Source: Acidimicrobiales bacterium (GTDB lineage Bacteria; Actinomycetota; Acidimicrobiia; Acidimicrobiales; Poriferisodalaceae). From it: a stretch of 33,547 nt of DNA. Each line of letters starts with the position of its first letter. The first letter of the stretch is position 1. Position numbers and translations under genes: made by a program. This document shows positions 9,590-18,477 of the stretch, piece by piece. The stretch is taken from contig SGYJ01000005.1 of assembly GCA_004214275.1 (NCBI GenBank), positions 1 through 33,547 on the forward strand. Reading direction: 5' to 3'. The notes under the pieces are model-generated. The model was given only the letters and a program-made list of their open reading frames with translations. It did no database searches and was not told where the DNA came from.

Positions 9590-10783
9590 ATGATCCCAAT
9601 TGAAGAGGCTCGAAGTTATGTCATGGACCGTTGCGCGCCTCTAGCGGCTATTGCGACCGAAGTAGCTGACGCTTTAGGACTAGTAACTGCGGTTGATGTG
9701 ACTGCAAACGAATCCCTCCCGCCTTTTGCAAATACTGCAATGGATGGGTTCGCTGTCCGTTCTGCTGACCTGAGCACCATTCCTGCCCGGTTACAAATCG
9801 TAGAAACCATTGCGGCGGGCCATAGCCCAAGCCGAACTATCGGCCAAGGTGAAGCAAGCAGGATTATGACAGGAGCTCCTATCCCCGATGGAGCAGACGC
9901 AATCGTGATGGTCGAAAAGACTTCCGTTGATGGAGATACTGTCTCGATCGAGACCCAAGTTGACCCCGGCAACCATATTCGTCCCGCTGGTGATGACGTA
10001 GTTGCGGGTGACTTAGTGTTCCCGTCGGGGACGGAACTCTCAGCTGGACATTTAGGTCTCCTTTGCAGTTTGGGTCTTCGCGAAATTGAGACATACCCGC
10101 GTCTTCGAGTAGGGGTTATATCCACGGGCGACGAATTAGTAGACGATGGAGGATCTCTAGCCCCTGGGCAAATACGTGACTCAAATCGGAGGACGTTACT
10201 TTCATTACTGAGCGGAGACGGATTTGAACCTGTTGATCTAGGCCTCATCGCCGACGACGAACTGGCAATCGAAACAGCCTTAGTCCAAGGCGCCCAAAAC
10301 TGTGATGCGGTCGTCACTTCGGGCGGCGTAAGTATGGGTGACTTCGACTATGTGAAAGCAGTACTCGATCGGATAGGAGATATGAGGTGGATGCAGGTCG
10401 CGATCAAACCTGCGAAACCCCTGGCATTCGGCACGATCGAAGGCACTCCTATCTTCGGTCTGCCTGGGAACCCCGTTTCGTCAATGGTGTCCTATGAATT
10501 GTTTGCTCGCTCAGGACTTCGTTCGATGATGGGGTTTCCTCAACCAATCAGGCCCGTCGTTCAAGGTGTCGCAGCAGACCCACTGACTAGACGAGTAGAT
10601 GGAAAAATTCATTATGCGCGAGTACTCGCAAAACATGAAGATGGAAAAACAGTCGTATATCCGGTGTCGGGTCAGGGTTCGCACATGTTGGCGTCAATGG
10701 CACGGTCAAACGCGCTTGCCGTGTTGCCCGACGGTGAAGGATGTGAAGCCGGTGGACAAGTTGACGTGTTGCTCCTTGACTGA
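9590..10783 (+). CDS. moeA: Molybdopterin molybdenumtransferase (MoeA/gephyrin family)
   Basis: NTAMDGFAVRSAD, RIMTGAPIPDGADAIVMVE, DELVDDGGSLAPGQIRDSNR, TSGGVSMGDFDYVK, GLPGNPVSSMV. Confidence 0.95.
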   Translation: MIPIEEARSYVMDRCAPLAAIATEVADALGLVTAVDVTANESLPPFANTAMDGFAVRSADLSTIPARLQIVETIAAGHSPSRTIGQGEASRIMTGAPIPDGADAIVMVEKTSVDGDTVSIETQVDPGNHIRPAGDDVVAGDLVFPSGTELSAGHLGLLCSLGLREIETYPRLRVGVISTGDELVDDGGSLAPGQIRDSNRRTLLSLLSGDGFEPVDLGLIADDELAIETALVQGAQNCDAVVTSGGVSMGDFDYVKAVLDRIGDMRWMQVAIKPAKPLAFGTIEGTPIFGLPGNPVSSMVSYELFARSGLRSMMGFPQPIRPVVQGVAADPLTRRVDGKIHYARVLAKHEDGKTVVYPVSGQGSHMLASMARSNALAVLPDGEGCEAGGQVDVLLLD

Positions 10784-10838
10784 CATAAAAGTTGTTGAAC
10801 TAGTGCCGACCTCCAAGCGTCGCTACCCTTAAACCATC

Positions 10839-11837
10839 ATGTATGAAGAAAGCTCGGCTCAGGATTTAGTAGACCCATTCGGTCGCACAGTTCGTGATCT
10901 TCGTATTTCCGTAACTGACCGTTGTAATTTTCGATGCCAATACTGCATGCCAGCAGAAGGAATGCAATGGCTCCCGCGAGAGGAGATTCTTTCTTTCGAG
11001 GAAATAGAACGGTTTGCTCGCATATGTATCCAGGCTTTCGGATTTAACGGTATCCGCCTAACCGGAGGTGAACCGCTCGTCCGAGCGCACCTCCCGGAGC
11101 TAGTGCAACGGTTGGCTCGCTTAGGCGTCGACGTCGCACTTACCACCAATGGAGCCACGCTGCGACTTCATGCCTCAGCGCTTGCCGACGCTGGGCTGAA
11201 ACGAATCAACATCAGTCTTGACTCACTGCAGAAAGAACGGTTCTTAGAGCTAACAAGACGTGACGAACTCGACCGTGTTCTGGATGGCATCGATGCCGCT
11301 CTCGATGCTGGGCTGAATCCGGTAAAGATCAATGCGGTCATGATGAGAGGGATAAATGACGACGAAATAATTGATTTCGCTGAATTTGGCAGAAACAAAG
11401 GCGTGACTGTTCGGTTCATCGAGTTCATGCCACTTGAAGCCGGAGACGTATGGAACGAAGGACTGGTCGTTCCGGCGCAGGAAATCGTCGAAACAATTAA
11501 TCAGGTCCTTCCCCTAGAGCCGGTGGTCCGAGGAAATGAACCAGCTGAGAGATGGCGATATAGCGACGGAAATGGGGAAGTAGGGGTTATTGCTTCGGTA
11601 ACCAAACCGTTCTGCGGCAACTGTGACCGGGTTCGCCTCACCGCGGAAGGCCAGTTTCGTACGTGCCTTTTTGCTGTAGACGAATTCGATATGCGTGCTC
11701 TTCTGAGAAGCGAAGTTGGAGATGACGTCGTCGCAAAAGCAATCTCTGACGCTGTGGGAACTAAATGGGCGGGTCACGCGATTGGTCAAGTGAATTTCAT
11801 TCGTCCCAAACGCACCATGAGTCAGATCGGAGGTTGA
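10839..11837 (+). CDS. moaA: GTP 3',8-cyclase MoaA
   Basis: Radical SAM CNFRCQYCMP; C-terminal CGNCDRVRLTAEGQFRTCLF; ends in GG. Confidence 0.97.
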   Translation: MYEESSAQDLVDPFGRTVRDLRISVTDRCNFRCQYCMPAEGMQWLPREEILSFEEIERFARICIQAFGFNGIRLTGGEPLVRAHLPELVQRLARLGVDVALTTNGATLRLHASALADAGLKRINISLDSLQKERFLELTRRDELDRVLDGIDAALDAGLNPVKINAVMMRGINDDEIIDFAEFGRNKGVTVRFIEFMPLEAGDVWNEGLVVPAQEIVETINQVLPLEPVVRGNEPAERWRYSDGNGEVGVIASVTKPFCGNCDRVRLTAEGQFRTCLFAVDEFDMRALLRSEVGDDVVAKAISDAVGTKWAGHAIGQVNFIRPKRTMSQIGG

Positions 11838-11840
11838 ACA

Positions 11841-12326
11841 ATGGCTGGCTCTGAGCATCCAGAGTTAACCCATTTAGACTCCTCAGGGCAGGCGCACATG
11901 GTCGACGTGTTGGCGAAGGAAATAACTCGACGTCGAGCGGTCGCGAAATGTCGTATTGAGATGGATGCCACGACTGCCGCCGTAATTGGAAGCGGAGATC
12001 TAATAAAAGGTGATGTTTTAGCGGTCGCGAGAGTGGCAGGAATTCAGGCTGGCAAGCGAACCTCTGAATTGATTCCCCTGTGTCACCCTCTGATGATCGG
12101 ATCGATTTCGATTGACTTTGAAATAGAAGAAACGCATGTAGAGGTCACTGCCGAGGTTGAGACGCTTGACCGCACGGGAGTCGAAATGGAGGCGCTAACT
12201 GCCTGTTCCGTCGCTGCATTAACTATCTATGACATGTGTAAATCGGTCGACAAGAACATGGTGGTAAGCGAATTAGCGCTCTGGGAGAAGACCGGCGGAA
12301 AGTCTGGCCCCTACAGTCGTGAATGA
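11841..12326 (+). CDS. moaC: Cyclic pyranopterin monophosphate synthase MoaC
   Basis: HLDSSGQAHMVDV, TSELIPLCHPLMI, DRTGVEMEALTACSVAALTIYDMCKSVDKNMVV. Confidence 0.96.
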   Translation: MAGSEHPELTHLDSSGQAHMVDVLAKEITRRRAVAKCRIEMDATTAAVIGSGDLIKGDVLAVARVAGIQAGKRTSELIPLCHPLMIGSISIDFEIEETHVEVTAEVETLDRTGVEMEALTACSVAALTIYDMCKSVDKNMVVSELALWEKTGGKSGPYSRE

Positions 12327-12514
12327 CTTTAAGAAGAACTGATTTCTAGTTAATGGAAATGAGGCATTGCGTCGACGGCATAGGGTCGTAATACTTAGTT
12401 GGCTGTATCTAGCCCTAGATGTCGCTGTGATTAAGACACACATACCTGTGTGAGAATGGTCACCGTTGTATCGATGGCTAGCCGACACGATGAGGATTTG
12501 GAGGGCTAATCAAC

Positions 12515-13030
12515 TTGACCGAAATAGTTCTCCTCGTATTGGCCTTTGTATGGGCGTTGGTGCTTGTACCCGGATGGGTTCGTACGTTCCTTGATCGCGG
12601 AGGCCGTCGGACCCCGATGGTCGCTTGGCAGCGGCAGCTAAGCACGTTGTCGCACTCATCGCCTGCAGCCGGAATGCCCGCGCCGTTTGGAGCTCGCGTC
12701 GCCACAGTTGACCGACGAGGTGTCTATCGACGTCCACGAAGTTCGGTTCCAAACAACAGTCGCGAGGCCGCGGTACGACGTCGCGATGTCCTGAGGCTTT
12801 TGGCATTGGGTTCTGCTCTGACTCTTTTCGGTTGGATCGTGGGAGGCCTCGCAATAGTTGGAGCGACACACTTAGTTTTTGATGCCGCCCTAATCATCTA
12901 CCTCGCCCTGTTGAATCAACGACGCAAAAAAGAGATCGAACGGCTTGCCCAAGTCCACTACCTGAAGCCGCAAATAGCTATAGCCGGAGAAGTCGCAGAC
13001 GATGGCACTGGACGAAGCGCCAGCAAATAG
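12515..13030 (+). CDS. Small two-to-three-TM protein, candidate SepX/GlpR-like (Rv0996-like) divisome membrane protein
   Basis: TTG start; N-terminal TM with LVPGWVRTFLDRGG, central RRRDVLRLLALGSALTLFGWIVGG, then HLVFDAALIIYLALLNQRRKKEIERL. Located just downstream of moeA/moaC. Family assignment is from remembered pattern and gene order only. Confidence 0.5.
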   Translation: MTEIVLLVLAFVWALVLVPGWVRTFLDRGGRRTPMVAWQRQLSTLSHSSPAAGMPAPFGARVATVDRRGVYRRPRSSVPNNSREAAVRRRDVLRLLALGSALTLFGWIVGGLAIVGATHLVFDAALIIYLALLNQRRKKEIERLAQVHYLKPQIAIAGEVADDGTGRSASK

Positions 13031-13106
13031 CTCGAGCGCCCGATTTGAGTCGTCATCACAATCATCTGTATCGACTCGTTTTGCTGTATCGTCCAAACGT
13101 CCCTAT

Positions 13107-13179
13107 GGGGGTGTAGCTCAGTTGGTAGAGCGCTTCGGTCGCATCGAAGAGGCCAGGGGTTCAATTCCCCTCACCTCCA
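13107..13179 (+). tRNA. tRNA-Ala (anticodon CGC)
   Basis: Cloverleaf read by eye: acceptor GGGGGTG/CACCTCC, D arm GCTCAGTTGGTAGAGC, anticodon stem CTTCG/CGAAG with loop GTCGCAT, T arm CAGGGGTTCAATTCCCCT. Discriminator A; CCA not encoded. Confidence 0.95.
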
Positions 13180-13196
13180 CGTCAGTTAGGACGGCG

Positions 13197-13805
13197 ATGT
13201 GGTGTCGGTATGTCCTAAAAGCTTTGCTAGGTGCCGTGGTACTGCTTTTGTTGACCGCAGGATGCGCTGAGAGTTCTGCTGAACGTCTCTTCTCGGGGCT
13301 CGAAGTGGACCAGCCGCAGCCAATGCCGGACTCCGTGCTTACTGATACTGAAGGACAACCCTTTGCTACGCGTGCGGACACTGAAGGGTCGGTGCGACTG
13401 GTCTATTTCGGGTTCACGTCTTGTCCAGATATCTGCCCGATTCATTTGGCGCAGCTGAGTGACGTTTTGGCTCGGCCGGGTATGCCCCCCAATATCAAGG
13501 TTTTGTTCGTCACAGTTGACCCGGAGACCGACACCCCTGAAGTTATTAGAGACTTTCTTGATCAATTCAGCGCTGAATTCATAGGTTTGACCGGGACGAA
13601 AGAGACGTTGATAGAAGTTCAACGACAGTTTGCTGCGCTAGTAGCATCACCGGCGGTAGACGAAAATGGAGAAGTTCAAGATATAGGTCATGATGGTCGA
13701 GTTTTTGCGTTTGCCCCGGATGGCCTTGGTCGAACCCAGTACCCGCACCCAACTCGACAGACAACATGGACGCGTGACTTACCTATCCTTGCAACCCTCC
13801 GATAG
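13197..13805 (+). CDS. SCO1/SenC family copper-binding lipoprotein
   Basis: Signal peptide with lipobox LTAGC; TSCPDICP copper motif; conserved His in DIGHDGRVF. The track start at 13002 would run through the tRNA, so ATG 13197 (MWCRYVLKALLG) is preferred. Confidence 0.9.
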   Translation: MWCRYVLKALLGAVVLLLLTAGCAESSAERLFSGLEVDQPQPMPDSVLTDTEGQPFATRADTEGSVRLVYFGFTSCPDICPIHLAQLSDVLARPGMPPNIKVLFVTVDPETDTPEVIRDFLDQFSAEFIGLTGTKETLIEVQRQFAALVASPAVDENGEVQDIGHDGRVFAFAPDGLGRTQYPHPTRQTTWTRDLPILATLR

Positions 13806-13851
13806 CGTCCAAGTTTGATACCGATCGCAGCGAAGAGAAAAGGCTAATCGT

Positions 13852-14727
13852 TTGAGATTTTGGTGCTCAACACTCGAAGAGCCGTGGTCTTGGAGTTTTC
13901 GGGCCTATCCGGGGGTATGGCTGGCAATGCTGTGCCTGGTCATTCCGTACTTTGTTTTTCAACGCAGGGCACCAAAAGGAATTGAAAATGAAGGGTCTCA
14001 GAAACGATTCTTCATACTGGGTGTACTTCTTTTATGGGTAGCAACTGATTGGCCTCTGGGACTATTGGGTGCCAGTTACTTGGCCTCTGCGCATATGTTG
14101 CAATTTCTTATCTACACGATGGCAGTGGCACCCATCTTGTTGTTAGGAATTCCCGAATGGATGGCCAGACGCCTAGCTGGTCGCATGCGCTTGTATCGAC
14201 TCATGGGCCGGTGCACGCAACCAGTTGTTGCTGGATTGTTATTCAACGGCATGTTGATCTTTAGTCATTCGCCCTGGGCCGTGGACAATTTGAGAGCCAC
14301 GCAGTTTGGTTCCTTTGCGATGGATTTTCTGTGGTTAATCGGAGGGCTTCTCGTCTGGGCGCCGCTGGTGTCTCCGATCCCCGAGCATCGAATGACCAGC
14401 TACCCAGGACGTATGGCGTATCTATTCCTAGCCTTGGGGGTCATACCAGCTGTTCCGGCTGGCTTTTTAACTTTCGCCAGTTTCCCGCTGTACGCGATCT
14501 ACGAGTTAGCTCCTCGAGTTCATGGCCTAGGAGCAACTACCGACCAACAATTAGCCGGTCTTGTGATGAAGCTTGGAGGAATTCCCATTGTTTGGGGCAC
14601 CATCGTCGTTCTGATGTATCGGTGGAGTGAAGCTAGTCGCGCCGAAAGCGCTGAGGCCCGACTCCCAAATCCGCCCACCTCACCATCGGGCGAGCTTCAT
14701 CAATCAAGCACTGATCCCGACCAATAG
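13852..14727 (+). CDS. ctaG: Cytochrome c oxidase assembly protein of the caa3_CtaG family
   Basis: TTG start; multi-TM; SAHMLQFLIYTMAVAPILLLGIPEWM, LFNGMLIFSHSP. Confidence 0.85.
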   Translation: MRFWCSTLEEPWSWSFRAYPGVWLAMLCLVIPYFVFQRRAPKGIENEGSQKRFFILGVLLLWVATDWPLGLLGASYLASAHMLQFLIYTMAVAPILLLGIPEWMARRLAGRMRLYRLMGRCTQPVVAGLLFNGMLIFSHSPWAVDNLRATQFGSFAMDFLWLIGGLLVWAPLVSPIPEHRMTSYPGRMAYLFLALGVIPAVPAGFLTFASFPLYAIYELAPRVHGLGATTDQQLAGLVMKLGGIPIVWGTIVVLMYRWSEASRAESAEARLPNPPTSPSGELHQSSTDPDQ

Positions 14728-14828
14728 ACAACAGCCCAAACTAAACCGAACACCAGCACCACCGAAACTAGGGACGACCACAGGGTGTAGCGGGGACCCA
14801 GCCTTCTGCGGGTGGGTCGGCCGAACAT
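14700..14828 (-). CDS. 42-aa single-TM microprotein, possible CrgA-TM1-like
   Basis: Hand translation of the minus strand: MFGRPTRRRLGPRYTLWSSLVSVVLVFGLVWAVVYWSGSVLD*. Arg-rich N-terminus then a hydrophobic helix. 36 nt after the pepN stop on the same strand. Below the ORF-track cutoff; no strong SD seen. Confidence 0.5.
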   Translation of the reverse strand: MFGRPTRRRLGPRYTLWSSLVSVVLVFGLVWAVVYWSGSVLD

Positions 14829-14864
14829 ATCTTCATTCTGGCAGGTAAGTCGCCCAAATGAGGA

Positions 14865-17390
14865 TCAGCGCCCGATCCTGGTGCCTTCTCGTTCACGAAG
14901 CGCAACGTTGACACTCAACTTCTCCAAATGTTGATCCAGCGTGAGCTGTCCCTGTGGAATTGGATGGCTTTCGAAGAAATCGCGAATCTCAGCGGCGAGT
15001 TGGGGAGTAGACAGAGAACGAATTCCACCCACCATCCTTGGGATCGAGTTTTGGGGAAACTTCTTGTTCAATTCTTGCCAACGATCTCGAATGAACTCCC
15101 AAGCTAAAACACCGTGACTGCGGTGGCCCATCGCCGCTCCCAGAAGGTAAGGAGCATTTTGAGTTCGAACTTCGTTGGTAAAGAGGTCAAGAGTTTGTTT
15201 GAAGAGCTCACTTCCTTCGACTTCCAATAGTGCCATCAAATAGCGAACCTCTAATTGGGGAGTTGGAGCTTCGCGGTAGAGAGCCACAAGTTCTGAGTGC
15301 GTTTTTTCGTTGCCTGCCGATGCCACAACTCGAATTGCGGCGGCAGTGAGGTTGGGTTCAGTGTTCTGGTTGGTTTTACTATCGCCGAAAATAGATTTAG
15401 CTAGCTCTTGCACGGAGTTGTCGTTACCGGTGGTGCCTGCTGCTGTGAACAGCAAAGCCCGTAACTCTCTATCTAAGTCAGGTTCAGTCTCCAATGGCTC
15501 TAAACCTAAAACGCCGAGCGCAGTGGTCGACAGATCTCGGATTAATACCTGCAATCGAGTCCGACCGTTTTTGTCGGCAATTGAATACAGATGTTCAAGT
15601 GAGGAAAGTATGCGTTGCCAGACTGCCAGATCGGTTTCTGCTGCTAAGCCAGTAACCAGCGCGAGATGTGTTTCAGCGTCAATTTGGCCTGCGAGCACAG
15701 ATGCCCACGTGTCATCTACAAGCCCATAACGCTCGGATGGAGAAAGGACCTCGAGAGCCTGGACAGACAAGGCCTGTAGGAGACTTGCGTCATAGGCAAC
15801 GCGGTAAAATCCGTGACCGCCGGCATTTACTACGACCCAATCAGGTGCACCGCCAAGATCGATTGTGGCTTCGCCTGCTTCGAGGAGTAACCGACTCTCC
15901 ACTTCAGTTGATCCAACTTGGGCGCGAACAATTATCGGAACATGCCAAGACGCTTGCTCGATGTCGGTGTATCCAAAACGTGTCTGTTTGACCGTGATTC
16001 CTTCAGCAGACTTCTCAACGAAGATGACAGGGTGCCCGCCTTGGAAGATCCAGGTGTCCATCGCTGCTCGGACTGGTATCCCGGTGGCTACTTCGAGCGA
16101 GTCCCAGAGGTCTGTGGTGGTGGCGTTGGCATAGCTGTGGGTAGTCAGATAATGCTTAACGCCGCTTCTGAAATCGTCCGGACCCAAGAATTGTTCGAGC
16201 ATTCGCACTACAGCGGCACCCTTTTCGTAGGTCAAGATGTCATACATCGCTTCAGCATCTTGGGGTGAAATGACCTCGAATTCGATAGGACGAGTAGAGG
16301 CGAGTGAGTCAGTATCGAAAGCTGCCCCGCGTTCAACGCAAAATCCATCCCACCTTCTCCAGTCAGGTCTGAAAGCGTCTGTGGTAGCAACCTGCATAAA
16401 CGTGGCAAAAGCTTCCTTAAGCCATATCCCGTTCCACCAGTCCATGGTCACCAGATTGCCGAACCACATATGCGCTATTTCGTGAGCAATCACGTCGACG
16501 ATACGAGTTAGCTCAGCTTGGGTTGTCCGATCTGGATCGGCGAGCAAAAGAGTTTCCCTGAAAGTTACGCAGCCTAAGTTTTCCATTGCTCCGAATGCAA
16601 AGTCAGGCACCGCTATGAGGTCCAGCTTTCCTGCCGGATAAGGAATGTCGTAATAGTCGACGAGCCATCTAAGACTGAACTCACCGGCCAATAATCCAAA
16701 TTCGGTTAAGTCGCCTTTTCCTGGGACATGCACTATCCGGAGCGGTACTCCATCAACGTCAATTGGTTCAGTGGCTTCGAGCTCCCCGACGATGAAAGCG
16801 ACTAGGTAGGTGGACATGACCATGGTGTCAGCGAAGCAATCTTCACGAAGACCATTCTCAAGTTCAGTAGAACTCACTAATTCACCGCAACTTACGGTCA
16901 TCAATGAATCGAGAACGCGTAACGTCACACCGAAAGTCGCCTTTAGGTCCGGTTCATCGAAGCAAGGAAACGCTCTGCGCGCGTTCGTTGATTCGAATTG
17001 AGTGGTCGCGATCACATGATCGTTGCCAGCATCGTCTCTCCAAGTAGACCTATAAAAGCCCCGGAGCTTGTCGTTCAGAATTCCTTTGAAAGAGCAGGAA
17101 AGTCGAGCAGGTCCCGGCTGGAGAACGATTGGGAAGGCAAACTCGGCTCGTTCGAGGTCCTCGTCCATGGCAATTGAACTTGTGGGCACGGAGTCGCCCT
17201 GTTCAATTTGGACATCTTCAATATCTAATTCAGCAGCGTTTAAAACGATTGTGTCAGTCTCGGTTATGACTTCAAGATCTATTACAACTTGACCAGTGAA
17301 TGAGCCGCTTTTGAGGTCAGGTTCCAGTTCGATCGCGTAGTGCTTCGGAAGTACATGCCTAGGGAGTCGATGGGGATTTTGAGCTGTCAC
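14865..17390 (-). CDS. pepN: M1 family aminopeptidase (PepN/ERAP-like)
   Basis: 841 aa; FGAMENLGCVTFRE, VIAHEIAHMWFGNLVTMDWWNGIWLKEAFA. Confidence 0.95.
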   Translation of the reverse strand: MTAQNPHRLPRHVLPKHYAIELEPDLKSGSFTGQVVIDLEVITETDTIVLNAAELDIEDVQIEQGDSVPTSSIAMDEDLERAEFAFPIVLQPGPARLSCSFKGILNDKLRGFYRSTWRDDAGNDHVIATTQFESTNARRAFPCFDEPDLKATFGVTLRVLDSLMTVSCGELVSSTELENGLREDCFADTMVMSTYLVAFIVGELEATEPIDVDGVPLRIVHVPGKGDLTEFGLLAGEFSLRWLVDYYDIPYPAGKLDLIAVPDFAFGAMENLGCVTFRETLLLADPDRTTQAELTRIVDVIAHEIAHMWFGNLVTMDWWNGIWLKEAFATFMQVATTDAFRPDWRRWDGFCVERGAAFDTDSLASTRPIEFEVISPQDAEAMYDILTYEKGAAVVRMLEQFLGPDDFRSGVKHYLTTHSYANATTTDLWDSLEVATGIPVRAAMDTWIFQGGHPVIFVEKSAEGITVKQTRFGYTDIEQASWHVPIIVRAQVGSTEVESRLLLEAGEATIDLGGAPDWVVVNAGGHGFYRVAYDASLLQALSVQALEVLSPSERYGLVDDTWASVLAGQIDAETHLALVTGLAAETDLAVWQRILSSLEHLYSIADKNGRTRLQVLIRDLSTTALGVLGLEPLETEPDLDRELRALLFTAAGTTGNDNSVQELAKSIFGDSKTNQNTEPNLTAAAIRVVASAGNEKTHSELVALYREAPTPQLEVRYLMALLEVEGSELFKQTLDLFTNEVRTQNAPYLLGAAMGHRSHGVLAWEFIRDRWQELNKKFPQNSIPRMVGGIRSLSTPQLAAEIRDFFESHPIPQGQLTLDQHLEKLSVNVALREREGTRIGR

Positions 17391-17397
17391 ACGCCGA

Positions 17398-17442
17398 ACC
17401 CTAGCGGTCTAAACAGACTTAAAGAGGTTGAGTCGCTAGGGT
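17398..17442. promoter_or_regulatory. Inverted repeat in the divergent pepN / PfkB-kinase intergenic region
   Basis: ACCCTAGCG ... CGCTAGGGT, perfect 9-bp arms with a 27-bp spacer containing a nested GTCT-aaac-AGAC. Confidence 0.4.
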
Positions 17443-17469
17443 GCTCTGCAGCCCACATAGAAAGGACCC

Positions 17470-18468
17470 ATGAGCACTCCTGAATCTCAATTAGACCTTG
17501 ATGTCGTCGGATTTGGTAATGCTCTTGTGGACGTGTTGTCTCATCAAGAAGACGAGTTCATTGATCAAATCGGATCAACCAAAGGAGCGATGAATCTCAT
17601 CGACGCGAAGCGCTCAGCAGAGCTTTACGAACTTATAGGAGAGCGAGTAACGATCTCGGGCGGGTCGGCGGCCAACACTGTCATCGGTGTCAACTCTCTT
17701 GGGGGTACTTCTGGGTATGTGGGGAGAGTAGCTAACGACGAGCTTGGTGATGTGTTCACTTCAGATATGAGCCGGTTAGGCATAGAACACTCGACCCCTC
17801 GGGCGCCCGCTGATGACCCAACTGGGCGCTGCATAGTTTTCATCACCCCTGATGGTGAGAGGACACTTCATACATTTCTTGGGGCTTCTAACGGACTGAC
17901 TTCCTCAGATGTCGACCTGGAGCTCGTTGCCAGGGCGAAACTGCTTTTTTTGGAGGGATACTTATGGGACCCGCCTGAGGCAAAAGTCGCAATGCGTTAT
18001 GCGGCATCTGGTGTCAGCGAGGGCGCACGGGTCGCTCTCACCCTCTCCGACCAGTTCTGCGTCGAACGTCACAGGACCTCTTTCATGGCTCTAATTGATG
18101 ACCATGTCGATGTGCTTTTCGCCAACCACCATGAAGTGATGTCTCTGTTCGAAGTTGAACAACTTGATGTAGCACTGGACCGAGTTCAAGAACGGGTCGA
18201 GCTGGCGGCCATCACTATGGGGGCGTCCGGTTCTGTACTCATCACTTCAGGCGGACGAGCGATGATTCCAGCTGATCCGGTAGCTCGTGTAGTGGATAAG
18301 ACGGGAGCTGGAGACCTATACGCCTCAGGTGTTCTGTACGGGCTAGCTCAAGGGTACGACTTAGAGAGATGCGGGCAGCTGGGGTCACTGGCTGCCGAAG
18401 AGGTGATTGCACATATCGGGCCTAGGCCAGAGATATCGCTTAGAGATCTGGCAGGAGAGCTTGCATAG
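17470..18468 (+). CDS. PfkB-family carbohydrate kinase, adenosine-kinase-like
   Basis: GFGNALVDVLSH, ISGGSAANTVIGVNSLGG, DKTGAGDLYASGVLYG. Confidence 0.88.
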   Translation: MSTPESQLDLDVVGFGNALVDVLSHQEDEFIDQIGSTKGAMNLIDAKRSAELYELIGERVTISGGSAANTVIGVNSLGGTSGYVGRVANDELGDVFTSDMSRLGIEHSTPRAPADDPTGRCIVFITPDGERTLHTFLGASNGLTSSDVDLELVARAKLLFLEGYLWDPPEAKVAMRYAASGVSEGARVALTLSDQFCVERHRTSFMALIDDHVDVLFANHHEVMSLFEVEQLDVALDRVQERVELAAITMGASGSVLITSGGRAMIPADPVARVVDKTGAGDLYASGVLYGLAQGYDLERCGQLGSLAAEEVIAHIGPRPEISLRDLAGELA

Positions 18469-18477
18469 TCGGGGTGC

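Noticed and set aside
9616-10317. 233-aa minus-strand ORF opposite moeA
   Set aside because: Antisense to a confidently assigned gene; Ser/Arg-rich low-complexity translation typical of an antisense shadow frame.
13002-13196. Upstream extension of the SCO1 ORF
   Set aside because: Would translate through a well-formed tRNA-Ala; the lipoprotein signal starts at 13197.
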